A DNA stretch of 64,000 nucleotides from Chelonoidis abingdonii. Lineage: Eukaryota; Chordata; Testudines; Testudinidae. Shown here in pieces: positions 21,031-32,408 of this stretch. Position 1 is the stretch's first letter; each line of letters starts with the position of its first letter. The notes under the pieces were generated by a model. It searched no databases and was not told the origin of the DNA. It was given only the letters and a program-made list of their open reading frames with translations. The stretch is taken from contig NC_133790.1 of assembly GCF_003597395.2 (NCBI RefSeq), positions 19,741,326 through 19,805,325 of the forward strand, given 5' to 3'. The position numbers and the translations under genes are program-made.

Positions 21031-22370
21031 CCATGTAGAACTGGGGAACAGCTGAGTCTTGTGTCTCACCAATCACACTGTGACATTGTGATAAGCTGCA
21101 AAGCCCTCCAAGCTTACACTCACACCAGCCTCCACAGGCAGGGACCACACCCAGCTCTATTCATGAATGCTCTGGCCAGCCACTGCATGAACCAGCAACA
21201 GAGGAGGCTCTAGCCAAAATACCCTCACTCCCCAGCCTAGGACCCCACAGCTCTACTGTCCTGCCCTGGTCAAAAACCCGACCAATATGAATTTATTACA
21301 ATTAGTCAGTTTACCCCTCCCTTCATGTGAAGAGGAATATGCACAAAACTTTTGTTAACTGAGCTGATATTTTACCCAAATAGTTCCCTCAAACCACACT
21401 GTTTTAGGCGAAAAATTAATACACTAGATTTATTAACTACAAAAGATAGACTTTAAGTGTTTATAAGTGATAGCAAACCGACCAAAGCAGATTACCTAGC
21501 AAATAAACAAAATCCCAATCTAAGTCTTATACAGTCAATAGGATTTGTATCAAGCGGAGTGTCACTGATAGTATAAACAGTCCCTCAAGCTTCCTTCCCC
21601 AGTTCAGTCTTTGTTCCTAAGGTGTTTCCAGGGGCTTTGTTGTGGAGAAAGAGAGTCCAGTCGTGATGTCACTTCCCCTTTTTATATCTTCTTCCAACTT
21701 GCTGTAAAGTTCTTTTGTTGTCACCTGGGTCAAACAGTCCCCACTGTATAGCAGTGCTGTCTCTGAGAGGTTTCTGTTGTACTCAGTTCCTGGGGTAATC
21801 CTTGTGGGTGTGTATTTCCTCAATAGGCCAACAATATTGTTTGGCCTTTTTAGTGTTGTACCTGAAAGGCTGCCTGTGGGCAGGACCAGCGCTAGGGATT
21901 TTAGCGCTCTAGGCGGACGGCAATTTCGCCGCCCATGCGCGCTGGTCCCGTGAGGGGCTCAGCTGGAGCTGCCGCAGTCGTGGCTGCAGACGGTCAAGGC
22001 AACGTGGCTCTGGTGAAGCTGCCGGAGTTGTGCTGCGGGAGGTCCACCGGAGCCGCATGAGCAGCCGACCATCCGCAGCCATCGACTGCGGCCAGCTCTC
22101 ACACCAGACCATTTTTGGACCCTCCGCAGGCACGACTGCAAGGTAGGTCACCGGAGCTCCGCCTGCCGCCCCCTCCGGAAATGCCGCCCCCCAATAATCC
22201 TGGCTCCCTCTAGACGATTGCCTAGCCACCTAAATGAGCGCCGCCCTGCCTGTGGGTGTTCCCAGACTGCACATGTTTTCAGTAGCACATACACAGCAAA
22301 AACTGGGCATAACTTCACATACAATGATAGTTCCAGCTGGGGCAACTGTTCTATTGCAGAATGGAGATGA
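21031..22370 (-). mobile_element. Probable LTR of the same retroelement, copy 1, with nested hAT
   Basis: In minus sense there is a TATA box (gatataaaaa, about 21680-21690) followed 250 bp later by AATAAA (21429-21434), the spacing of an LTR promoter and polyadenylation signal. It precedes the gag remnant in the right order. The element 21881-22248 is nested in it. Ends are approximate. The same structure is at 34998-36340. Confidence 0.6.
21881..22248. mobile_element. hAT-type non-autonomous transposon, copy 1
   Basis: Exact 8-bp target duplication CCTGTGGG (21873-21880 and 22249-22256). Ends are CAGGACCAGCGCT and the complement of agcgccgccctg. The interior is GC-rich with stretches around ccgcagtcgtggctgcag that pair with each other as hairpin arms. 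An 8-bp duplication plus such ends indicates hAT. The same insertion is at 35848-36203. Confidence 0.85.
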
Positions 22371-22384
22371 AACATGTTTGGGCC

Positions 22385-23045
22385 CAGCCCCCTACCTGCC
22401 CCTTCTCTGAGGTCCCGCCACGCTCACTCCATCCCCCAGGGTCCCCATCCGCCTCCATCGCTCACGGACCCCCACCCTCATTGGAACTTGCTTAGCGGGG
22501 GTTGGGGCTGGGGCAGGGGCTTGTGGGTGAGAGGGGGTGAGGGCTCAGCTCGGGGTGTGGGCTCTGGGTGGGGCTGGGGTTTGGAGTGCAGGAGGGGCTC
22601 AGGGCTGGGGCAGGGAGTTTGGGACATGGGAGGGGGTATGGGGAGCAGGCTCCGGATGGCACCTTACCTCAGGCGGCTCCTAGGAAGCAGAGACATTTCC
22701 CTCTGGCTCCTAGACAAGAGGTGCAACCATGTGGCTCTGCATTTGCGATGCCATGCCTGCAGGCACTTCCCCCCCTCAATGGTCACATTGGCCAGTGGAG
22801 AGCTATTGAGTTGGCACTGGGGGTGGGGCAGCACACAGAGCCTCTGTGGCCATCCTCCACCTAGGAGCAGAGGGAGATGTCGCTGCTTCCCAGAAGCCAT
22901 GTGGAGCCGGGCAGGGAGCCTGACTGTGGTGCCACCAACTGGACATTTAATGGCCTGGCCACAGTGGTGCTGACCAGAGCCGCCAGGGTCACTTTTCGAT
23001 CTGGGCATTCCGGTAAAAAACCGGATGCCTGGCAACCCTATTGCT
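22385..23045. repeat. G-rich dispersed repeat, copy 1
   Basis: A block of ggctggggcagggg-type tandem variants (22480-22660), followed by a unique-looking part (cttacctcaggcggctcc, agcagagacatttccctctgg, ccggatgcctggcaaccct). The same arrangement occurs at 27506-28325 and 36320-36962. The G-rich part is related to 43190-44000. I know it as a common turtle repeat of uncertain class. It yields many spurious open frames. Confidence 0.65.
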
Positions 23046-23872
23046 AGCACATACAACTTAACAGGAGATCCATGTTCAACAGATTAAGACTTTTAGAATG
23101 ATGCCTCACTAGGCATACTTTGTACAAAACACATCATAATTATATCACTGTGGTGAATGGGATGTGCCGGGGTGTCGCTTTGGGGCACAGAGTGTCACAG
23201 CCTTGTCTAATGAGTTTGTGTCAGGCCCAGCCATCGTGTTAATACAACTCAGAAACATTGTGCTGCCAGTGGCTTGCTGGGCTGCAGGGACCAGGAGGAG
23301 CAGGGGCCATGGAGGTACTAATGAGCTTCTGGAGGGACCAGGGAAGCTGCAAAGCAGCTGGGATGGGGGCAGGGAGCAGGTCTCTAGGGAGAAGGAATTT
23401 TGATATAATCTATTATCTGCTACACCCTGTATCTGGAGACTTCATCCAGCCCTGGCAACTGGAATGGACTAAGGATCTGAGAGGTCTTTCCTACATTTCT
23501 CTAACTTCAGGCCATTCAGGGTGTTGTGGAGCTGGTGGGTAACACAGTAAGAATCAGTGTTAGGGGAGACATGTCCCTTTACCCAAGGAGCATGTGGCCG
23601 TCTGCTCCCAGTTTGAACCAGCTCTGGTGGGCTGTTAGCACAGGGATCTATAAGGCAGGAAAGCTGCTCCCTTTGCAGAGACCCAATGTGGCTAAGGCGG
23701 CTGTCTCCCAGACAGAGTGAATGGGGAGTGGGTGGAGCAGCGCCCCTGCTGACAGCAGGTGGGCTGAAATTCGTAAGAGGAGCAATCAGTGTCTCATCTA
23801 TTGCAGGCAAAACCAAACTGTGCAGCCAATGCAGAGCCTAGGCTGGAGGAGAGGCCAGGGGAAGACAGGGAG
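23046..23872. repeat. V9 3'-flank module
   Basis: Shares the order ttgtacaaaacacatcataa, gagtttgtgtcaggcc, gatataatctattatctgct and caaggagcatgtggccgtct with 28326-29158 and 36963-37797. The second half is the general QPVVTQEP 3' flank. No gene. Many one-base differences from copy 2 fall in homopolymers. Confidence 0.7.
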
Positions 23873-23911
23873 GTTTTTTGTCTCAGTTCCCCATCTGGCT
23901 GGATCACTGTG
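23873..23911 (-). other. V9 recombination signal
   Basis: Perfect heptamer (23905-23911), 23-bp spacer, nonamer ACAAAAAAC (one extra A in the run, one mismatch). Confidence 0.9.
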
Positions 23912-24379
23912 ATTCACACTACCAGTCCACATACAGCACAGTAATAGTCGGCCTCATCCTCTGCCTGGACACCGGTGATGGTCAGGACAGCATTGTTACT
24001 GGATATGGACCCAGAGAACCGGGTAGGGATCCCGGAGGCTCTGTTGTATTGGTGTTGTATATAAGCAGCCGAGGAGCAGAGCCAGGTTTCTGCTGGAACC
24101 AGAGGGATAGTTGCTGCTGGTGATGGCTCCAGTGCTCAGGCTGCAGGACAGAGTGACAGTCCCTCCTGGGGTCACCGACTTTGAGGGCTCCTGAGTCACC
24201 ACGGGCTGCGAACTGACCCCTGAAATCAACATTACAAACAAACTCAGCACAAGGACTCCAGATCCTCACAGACAAACCTCCTCACCTGCAAGTTCCCTTC
24301 ATATTTTTGCCACTAAATCAAACAATTCCCCCACCTGAGCAGTAAGTGAGCAGCGTGAGGAGCAGAGGGGCCAGGCCAT
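23912..24379 (-). pseudogene. V9, IGL variable pseudogene (multiple small indels)
   Basis: Leader exon 24335-24379 is 45 bp, one base short of normal (one G lost in the MAWAP codons). The V exon is 23912-24219. FR1 [17 protein letters not shown] and [13 protein letters not shown] are intact. Relative to V13 one base is missing at the start of FR2, and two are added in CDR2. CDR3 resembles V6/V10 rather than V13, with two extra bases that create TGA before the heptamer. As assembled it cannot encode a V domain. Several lesions are single-base homopolymer changes, so sequencing error is possible. It is the positional counterpart of V13. Confidence 0.8.
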
Positions 24380-24477
24380 GGTGGGATCCAGACGAGCTCA
24401 GCTCCCTGAGGCAAAACGGGTCTTGAACTGGACCTTCCGATTCTCTCTTAAACCTAGCGCTGGAGAACGGCCCCTTC

Positions 24478-24485
24478 ATGCAAAT
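24478..24485 (-). promoter_or_regulatory. V9 octamer
   Basis: Perfect ATTTGCAT in sense, about 99 bp upstream of the leader. Confidence 0.85.
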
Positions 24486-26577
24486 TGCCTGATTACTGGT
24501 GGTATCTCATACCGAAGCTGAGCCCTGAAGAGTTGCCAGGCAGAATTGCTCTCTAAAAGTCCCATATGACAGAAGAAAGAAGAACGGCCCTTTCGTGCAA
24601 AATCTGCTCCCTGTTCACTGGCTGCTCACGTGTCAAATTTAACCTCAAATTTAGGCTTTATTTTAATAGAGAGTTTTTTTTTTTAAAGAAGGATCCCCAT
24701 ACAATTGCACTCTTTCAGTATTACTTCAAGTTAAAATTGAAACAGGTTTTGCTGTTATTGATTTTAATACAAAGGGGGATACTAAACCTACGACCTTAAT
24801 AATATTTCACACACCTGGGTCGTGCTATCACACAGGCGTGACAAGTTCTCTCTAACTGCGTATTAGATTTAGGAGAAGTATTTATTTAGTTATGGGAAAT
24901 CACATTTTTACAAGTTGAGCAAATAGCAGAATAAATCCTGGTCACTAGTTTGTCTCTGCTAACTAATATTTTCTTAGTTGCAACTGCTGCTACAGCCTAT
25001 CTGCCTGGATCCGAACATAAATATTGCATGTGCCAAAGAACTCTGTAACAACTGTCAGTTTAGATTATCTCCAGGGGGGAAACAGGAGAACTCTACAGCT
25101 AAAGCAGGACCTCTATATCTTGAGCCCAAAGGACTAAGGGGCAGATTTTAAAGGTGGCAAGTGACATGCTTTAGATGTCTAAAGCCCTTTACAAATCAGG
25201 TCCTAAGTCCTATCCTTGGTATCTGTGCTATGTGTTCTGGACAGATGGGGAGCGGATCCACACTTGAATGGAGGGTATGCTACAGCAGCCTCCCTGTGGC
25301 CTCTGTCCCTGGCTTGTCTAGCTACTCCTCTCTCCTCCTGGCCCCTCACAGTGACAGAAGAAACAAACTTGGATCATTCCGCGGAGTCAGACTCACTGGG
25401 CCAACCCAGCGGGCAGGCGGAAGGGGATGTAAGGTAATGTGGGTACAGCTAGGGTGCTCAGCTCTGAATTTGGCCTTTGGTCTGTGAAAGGCCATTACGG
25501 GGCTGCTGGGAGGAGTCATTAGCATGACATTAGTGCAGCACGTCTGACGTGTAGAGAACAATGGACAAGCTTTGCATTGCTGGGCACACAGATATTTTCT
25601 ATCACATGCACCTGGAGAGGGGTCACTGCCGCCACCACTGCAGTGCAGCGGGGCCTGCTTCCCCAATGCTGCCCCTCACGCATGGACACACACCCTGGAA
25701 ACACCCCCCAGAACTAACTCATTCCCCTCCTGCCACCCTCCCTCCAGCTCTCCTTTGCCATGATACCTACAAACAAATTGCCAGCAGTGAAGCCATGGGT
25801 GTGCTGAGACCCTTCCCATCCCGCTGCCAGGATTGTCTCATTGCTGCCTTCCACCACCCACAGGCCGGTCTGTCGCCCCCTGTTGTCTCTTGTCTCATAC
25901 TGAGATTGTTCCCTCCTTAGCTGGGACCGTCTCTGTGTTCTGTGTTTGTACAGAGCCCAGCACAACGGGGACCTGGGCCAGGACCTGTCCTTCCAGGGGC
26001 CACAGAAATACAGATATGTAATAATCACAGTGATGCAGCCACCTCTGAAGGACATTCCTAGGCAATATTCTGCAGAGATGCTCAGCGTTAAATATAATAT
26101 CAGTTAATTGAAATGTAATTTAAAAAACACTTTGCAAATAAATACCCAGTAATTACGCTGAGAAATGATTCATGAATCTACAAAGTAAACCAGTGACATT
26201 TGGGTGCCTCGGACCCCCTGTCTCTCTTCCTCCCCCACCACTCGGTCTGAATGAGGAATCTGAAAGGACGCAGCTGTTCAAACACCACCAGACTCTTGAA
26301 GACAAATGTGTGTTAAACCGTTACTTTATGCCCTAGAAACTATTTACAACACAAGTGCAGTGTGACAGCACCCCTTGGTGCCCAGTCAGAACTCAGCCAC
26401 ATGCAGAAGAGTAAATGGGGAAGATCCAGGTGTATTTCAAGTCACATTTTATTGTCTCCAGTCTCTGGAGTTTAAGGAGAGATTCATTCTAGTTCCCAGC
26501 AGCAACAGCTCAGGTTTAGCCTTAGAAATGTGGCTGCCTTTAGACTCTCCTTGCCTGTTAATATTTTATATCTAGAG
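24486..26577. repeat. V-upstream module U1, copy 1
   Basis: A roughly 2-kb module present four times (also 38420-40514, 54600-56700, 62100-64000). Its order is: a T/A-rich stretch (tttaggctttattttaa), gttctctctaactgc, aatggacaagctttgcattg, then a SINE-like tail at about 25880-26020 (tgttctgtgtttgtacagag, agcacaacggggacct) known from turtle and crocodile genomes, and tttaaggagagattcat. No gene; open frames of about 100 codons are not conserved as proteins between copies. Confidence 0.75.
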
Positions 26578-26849
26578 CAGGGCCGGCTCCAGGCCCCAGC
26601 GCGCCAAGCGCATGCTTGGGACGGCATGTCGCAGGGGGTGCTCTGCCGGTTGCCTGGAGGGCGGCAGCGGCTCCAGTGGACCTCCCGCAGGCATCCCTGC
26701 AGAGGGACTGCTGATCCCGTGGCTCCAGTGGAGCATCTGCAGGCACGCCTGCTGGAGATCCGCCGGTGCCATGGGACCGGCGAGCGGCAGAGCGCCCCTC
26801 GCGGCATGCTGCTGTGCTTGGGGAGGTGAAATGTCTAGAGCCAGCCCTG
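26578..26849. mobile_element. hAT-type element, copy 1
   Basis: Exact 8-bp target duplication ATCTAGAG (26570-26577 and 26850-26857). The ends are inverted: CAGGGCCGGCTCCA against the complement of tagagccagccctg. 272 bp with no transposase. The same insertion is at 40515-40787. Confidence 0.9.
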
Positions 26850-27158
26850 ATCTAGAGACATCATGGACTCAGGAACCCTCTGTAACTCATCAGGGGAGTA
26901 CAGGGCAGGGTTCTGGAGAGGAAAGGACATACAGGGAATGGGATTATTTCTACTCAGTGGAAGCTTTGGTCTCCGTTAACACAACCATTCACAGGCTCAT
27001 GCTTTCCTAACGTGTCCTGGATCTTCTTGTATCAAAAGAAACTGAACCACGTTTCCTTCATGTGTGAAAGGCTCTTCTCAGCCCCAGACACCAGGTGCTG
27101 CCTTTGATATTTGCAAGGAGCTTTTCCCCATGGGATCTAAGGCAATCTGAACTCTGGC
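26850..27158. other. End of copy 1 before the gap
   Basis: Matches 40788-41096 closely. No gene. Copy 1 stops at 27158 because the N run starts. Confidence 0.7.
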
Positions 27159-27505
27159 NNNNNNNNNNNNNNNNNNNNNNNNNNNNNNNNNNNNNNNNNN
27201 NNNNNNNNNNNNNNNNNNNNNNNNNNNNNNNNNNNNNNNNNNNNNNNNNNNNNNNNNNNNNNNNNNNNNNNNNNNNNNNNNNNNNNNNNNNNNNNNNNNN
27301 NNNNNNNNNNNNNNNNNNNNNNNNNNNNNNNNNNNNNNNNNNNNNNNNNNNNNNNNNNNNNNNNNNNNNNNNNNNNNNNNNNNNNNNNNNNNNNNNNNNN
27401 NNNNNNNNNNNNNNNNNNNNNNNNNNNNNNNNNNNNNNNNNNNNNNNNNNNNNNNNNNNNNNNNNNNNNNNNNNNNNNNNNNNNNNNNNNNNNNNNNNNN
27501 NNNNN
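27159..27505. other. Assembly gap (347 N)
   Basis: A run of unknown bases. The last base before it corresponds to 41096 in copy 2, which continues without interruption. Sequence after the gap (27506) is a G-rich repeat and not the continuation expected from copy 2. Confidence 1.
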
Positions 27506-29158
27506 TGCAGAAGGGGGTTCTAGGCTGGGGCAGGAATTTGAGGTGCAGGCTCTGGGGTGAGTGCAGAGATGAGGGGTTGAGGTGCAGCAGGACTCTGGGC
27601 TGGGGCAGGGGATTGAGGTGTGACACAGGGTGAGGGCTCCAGCTGGGGGTGTGAGCTCTGGGGTGGAATGGAGATGAGATGTTTGGGGTGCAAGAGAGGG
27701 CTCTGGGCTGGGGCAGGGGGTTGGGGTGTGACAGGGGTGAGTGCTCCGCCTAGGGATGGAGATGAGATGTTTGGAATGCAGGAGGGGGCTCTAGGCTAGG
27801 GCAGGGGGTTGGGGTGAGGAAGAGGGTGAGGGCTCCGGCTGGGGGTGTGGGCTCTGGGATGGGGCCGGAATTTGGAGTGCAGGAGGGGGCTAAGGGCTGG
27901 GGCAGGGGTTTGGGTCATGGGAGGGGGTATGGGGAGCGGGCTGTGGGCGGGGCTTACCTCAGGCGGGTCCCAGGAAGCAGCGACATCTCTCTATGGCTCC
28001 TAGACGGAGGTGCGACCATGTGGCTCTGCATGCTGCACACGCCTGCAGACACAGCCCCCTCAGCTCACATTGGCCACAGTTCCTGGCCCATGAGAGCAGC
28101 TGAGCTAGTGCTGGGGTCGGGGGCAGCACACAGAGCCCCTGTGGCCATCTCTCCAAGTAGTAGCTGGAGGGAGATGCTGGCAGGTTCCCAGGAGCCGCAC
28201 GGAGCCAGGCAGGGAGCCTGCCTATGCCGCCAACAGGACATTTAATGGCCCAGTCAGTGGTGCTGACCAAAGCTGCCAAGGTTCCTTTTCGATCGGCGTT
28301 TCGGTCAAAAAACAGATGCCTGGCAACCCCATTGCTAGCACATACAACTTAACAGGAGATCCATGTTCAACGGATTAAGCCTTTTAGAATGATGCCCCAC
28401 TAGCCATATTTTGTACAAAACACATCATAATTATATCACTGTGGTGAATGGGGGTGTGCCGGGGTGTCGCTTTGGGGCACAGAGTGTCACAGCCTTGTCT
28501 AAGGAGTTTGTGTCAGGCTCCAGCCATCGTGTTACAACTCAGAAACATTGTGCTGGCCAGTGGACCAGGAGGAGCAGGGGCCATGGAGGTACTAATGAAC
28601 TTCTGGAGGGGCCCAGGGAAGCTGCAAAGCAGCTGGGATGGGGGCAGGGAGCAGGTTCTCGGGAGAAGGAATTTTGATATCATCTATTATCTGCTACACC
28701 CTGTATCTGGAGACTCCATCCAGCCCTGGCAACTGGAATGAACTAAGGAATCTGATAGGTCTTTCCTACATTTCCTCTAACTTCCAGGCCATTCAGGGTG
28801 TTGTTCAGTGGTGAGATAACACAGGAAAAATCTGTGAGGAGACACATGTCCCTTTACCCAAGGAGCATGTGGCCGTCTGCTCCCAGTTGGCACCAGGCTC
28901 TGGTGGATCTGTAGCACAGGGATCTATAAGGCAGGAAAACTGCTCCCTTTGCAGAGATGCAGCAGAGAACATGAGCGGCTGCCATCTCCCCCAGACACAG
29001 TGAATGGGGAGTGGGTGGAGCAGCGCCCCTTGCTGACAGTAAGAGGCTGAAATTCCTAAGAAGCAGCAATCAGGGTCTCACGTATTGCAGGTCAAAACCA
29101 AACTGTGCAGCCAGTGAATTGCCCAGGTTGGAGGAGATGATGAGGGGAAGAGACGGGA
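27506..29158. repeat. G-rich repeat and V10 3'-flank module
   Basis: 27506-28325 is the third copy of the G-rich repeat seen at 22385 and 36320, here with more tandem ggctggggcaggggg units. 28326-29158 is the V 3'-flank module (ttgtacaaaacacatcataa, then caaggagcatgtggccgtct). Small indels relative to the other copies are frequent. No gene. Confidence 0.7.
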
Positions 29159-29197
29159 GGTTTTTGTCTCACTTCCCCATCTGGCTGGATCACTGTG
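29159..29197 (-). other. V10 recombination signal
   Basis: Perfect heptamer (29191-29197), perfect nonamer (29159-29167), 23-bp spacer. Confidence 0.93.
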
Positions 29198-29664
29198 ATT
29201 CACACTACCAGTCCACAGAACACAGTAATAGTCGGCCTCATCCTCTGCCTGGACACCGGTGATGGTCAGGGCAGCATTGTTACCGGATATGGACCCAGAG
29301 AACCGGGCTAGGGATCCCGGAGGGTCTGTTGTTAGTTTGGTATATAAGCTGGCGAGGAGCAGAGCCTGGTTTCTGCTGGAACCAGCCTGGATAGTTGCTG
29401 CTGGTGATGGCTCCAGTGCTCAGGCTGCAGGACAGAGTGACAGTCCCTCCTGGGGTCACTGACTTTGAGGGCTCCTGAGTCACCACGGGCTGCGAACTGA
29501 CCCCTGAAATCAACATTACAAACAAACTCAGCACAAGGACTCCGGATCCTCACAGACAAACCTCCTCACCTGCAAGTTCCCTTTGTATTTTTCTCACTGT
29601 AGCAAACGATTCCCTCACCTGAGCAGTACGTGAGCAGCGTGAGGAGCAGAGGGGCCCAGGCCAT
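29198..29664 (-). pseudogene. V10, IGL variable segment with one frameshift
   Basis: Leader exon 29619-29664 ([15 protein letters not shown] plus G), V exon 29198-29503. FR1 to CDR2 is open: [55 protein letters not shown]. One extra base in FR3 (plus gggctaggg where others read gggtaggg) then shifts the frame. CDR3 is otherwise normal ([11 protein letters not shown]). All other signals are perfect. It lies in a part of the assembly with many small indels, so the gene may be intact in reality. The exon side is V13-like and the 5' intron side V6-like, so it is mosaic. Confidence 0.75.
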
Positions 29665-29765
29665 GATGGGAATCCAGATGAGCTCGGCTTTCTGAGGCAA
29701 ATGGGTCTCTAGCTGGCACCCTCCGATTCTCTCTTAAACCCCATGAGCTGGAGAACGGCCCCTTC

Positions 29766-29773
29766 ATGCAAAT
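29766..29773 (-). promoter_or_regulatory. V10 octamer
   Basis: Perfect ATTTGCAT in sense, 102 bp upstream of the leader. Confidence 0.9.
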
Positions 29774-31889
29774 CTGACTGAGGCTGGTTATATCATATCA
29801 AAGCTGAGCCCTACAAAGGTGCTGGGCGGAATCGCTCTATAAGATTCCATGTAACAGAAGTAAGAAAGGTCCCTCTGCTTTGTCATTTGCTCCAAGGAAG
29901 CCAGTGTGATCCAGTGTGGAGAGGTCCGGCTGGGAAATGTGCCATCACTCATTTACCTACACGGAGCACATGGATTATGATGAGATTTCATAACCACCCC
30001 TCGCGCACGCGCACGCACACACTGGCACTGAATTAGCAGGAGCGTTTCTGGTTCCAGTAACTCTGGTAGAGCCGTCACACATCCTCTCCTGCATGTCCTG
30101 TGGGATGCCCTGGACTGACTGGCTCAGACTCTAGGCACAGGATACAGCTCTGGTGACTGACACCTGGAGAAGGAGGTGGACAGGGGTTGAGAGGAGGGAA
30201 GTTGTTGGGGTCCCATCTGGAAAACTCTTGCTGGGAACTCGTGTTCCTGCTCTGATCTCTGTTCAGATCCAGCACAGGGGACAGGTCAGTGTCACCCCCG
30301 AGAATGACACGTGCTGGGTCCCAGGAGAACTTTGAATTAAACTGTTCCTGCAAAAGTCACTGGGCTTTTAGCTTCGTACCTGCTCTGGCACATGCCCCAT
30401 CTGTACCACCTGCCGGCTCCTCACCCCTGTCTGCCCCTTTCCCCAAACCAGGAAGGAGGTGAGGGGGTGTCTGAATCTGAAGCAGGTTTGGGAGGGCCGG
30501 ACCCTGGGAGTGCAGAGGGAAGGGGGATGAATTGCCTGAGGCTGGTTTCACACTATTGCAAAGGCGAGATTTCTTTGTATAGATAAACCACGCCCGAGAT
30601 CCCTCTGTACCCCAGCTGTCTGTAACCTTATTGCTCTCTGGCCTGGACAACGGACATTGTAGATGAAGAGCTCCCCCTGGTGGGGAAGGTCACAGTTTAC
30701 AGCAGTCCCAGTGGTCACTCTAAGCTGCAGAACTCAGGGCTTTATAAGAATTGTCTCTTAACCCCAACGCTGCGTTGTGTGACCAGGATCTCTAGTCCCA
30801 GGGATCTGGGCTCCTGGCAATTTATAACCCTGCTTGGGGAGCACAGCCTGGTGCTCAGGACCTGACAGCTGCCCTCACTGCGAGCTTTGCCATGGGAAGA
30901 AGGAAACTTCTGCTGATTCTACAATGATCAGCCAGGGAACCACGAGCTGAAGCAGCTGATGGCACCGTTCCCTTCCTTTCCCTCCCAAACTCTCCCTTCC
31001 TGCTGAAACCTGCAATTCTACTGGCTCTGGCCCCGCCACACTGCACAGCAGACAGCCAGGGGCACTTTCAACCGGGGGTTGGGCCCTGCTTTGCTGCTTC
31101 CTGCTGGGTAACAAGGGCTGAAAAGGTTTGTAGCTAAGCTAAGACCCACTCCTGGAGCTACAGGAGAATGGATCTGTGTTAGCACCACATGGTCTGAGAG
31201 ACACCAGGAAAGTTAGCTGGGAAATTCTCAGTCTCAGGACAGTGTTTGTGCCACCAGGGTTAGGAGTTGGGGTCTTGAACTGTATCCTCAGCTTCCTTAT
31301 TCCTGCCTGCCCCTGTGTGTGTGTCTCTGAGGGCTGGGCCAGGACTAGGACCAGAGACCCTGAACTGTCCCAAGAATCCCTGGTTCTTACTTTTTGGCAA
31401 AGAACAAATGGGATTTTGACATCATCTATTATCTGATACATCCTATATCTGTACATTTCATCCAGGCGTGGAAGGGGGACGCACTAAATGATCTGATAGG
31501 TCTTCCTCTAACTTCCTGGCCGTTCAGGGAGCTGTCCAGCTGGTGGGGAAAAGGGAAATGTGTGTTAGGGGAGATGTGTCTCTTTACTGAAGGAGCATGG
31601 GCCATCTGCTCCCAGTTTGAACCGGTTAGTTGTGGTCTGTAACACTGGGATTTATTAGGGCAGGAAAAGCTGTCCTTCTAGAGAGACTGAGCAGAGAGCA
31701 TAACAGTGGCTGACATCTCCCTAGTGGGGGCGTGAATGGGAGTGGTGCAGCAGTGCCCCTGCTGATGCAAGGGGTGGCTGAAATTCATAAGAAGGCGCAA
31801 TTAGTTTTTATTGTGCTGCAGGCAGGAAGCAAATTGTGCAGCCAGAGCAGAGCCCAGGCAGGAGAGATGACGAGGGGAAAGACAGGGGA
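29774..31889. repeat. V10-V11 spacer, copy 2 of the block at 15818-17924
   Basis: Colinear with the V6-V7 spacer, with scattered one-base indels and a short cgcgcacgcgcacgcacaca stretch at about 30003. The V 3'-flank module starts near 31410. No gene. Confidence 0.75.
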
Positions 31890-31928
31890 GGTTTTTGTCT
31901 AAGTTTCCCATCTGGCTGGATCACTGTG
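31890..31928 (-). other. V11 recombination signal
   Basis: Perfect heptamer (31922-31928) and nonamer (31890-31898) with a 23-bp spacer. Confidence 0.88.
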
Positions 31929-32408
31929 GATCTCACTACACACTCCCGTATACAACAACCACAGTAATATAGTTTTGGCCTATGCCTCTGCCTGGCACCT
32001 GTGATACTCAGGGCGCGTGTTGCTGGACATGGACTCAGAGAACGGGAGGGATCCCGGCAGGGGTCTGTTTGTAGTGTAGGATATATCAGCTGTCGAGGGC
32101 AGAGCCTGGGTTTGTGCTGAACAGCTCTGAGGATATTGCCGGTGTATGTGGCTCCAGTGTCAGTGCGCCAGGAACAGAGTGACAGTCCTTCCTGTGGGTT
32201 ACTGACATCGAGGGCTCCGATCCGAGTCACCCGCGGCTGCGCGAACTGATCCCTGAATCAACATTACAAACAAAACTCAGACACCAAGGACTCCGGAATG
32301 CTCCACAGCAAACTCACCTGCAAGTGTCCTTCATTTGTTTGTCAGCTGAAGCAACATTTCCTCACCTGAGCAGTAAGTGAAGCCAGCGTGAGGACAGAGG
32401 GCCACCAT
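31929..32408 (-). pseudogene. V11, heavily indel-bearing copy of V7
   Basis: Leader exon about 32366-32408 (43 bp instead of 46), V exon about 31929-32252. It aligns with V7 along its length, but insertions and deletions of one to a few bases occur every few tens of bases in exon, intron and flank alike (for example agttttggcctatgcctctg for agttggcctcatcctctg in V7). No continuous V frame exists. The even spread over coding and non-coding DNA looks like poor consensus rather than decay. It keeps CGA at the codon that is TGA in V7. Its true status cannot be judged from this sequence. Confidence 0.75.

Noticed and set aside
27078..27626. Two long open frames of 142 and 182 codons
   Set aside because: They run through the N gap; most codons are unknown bases and carry no information.
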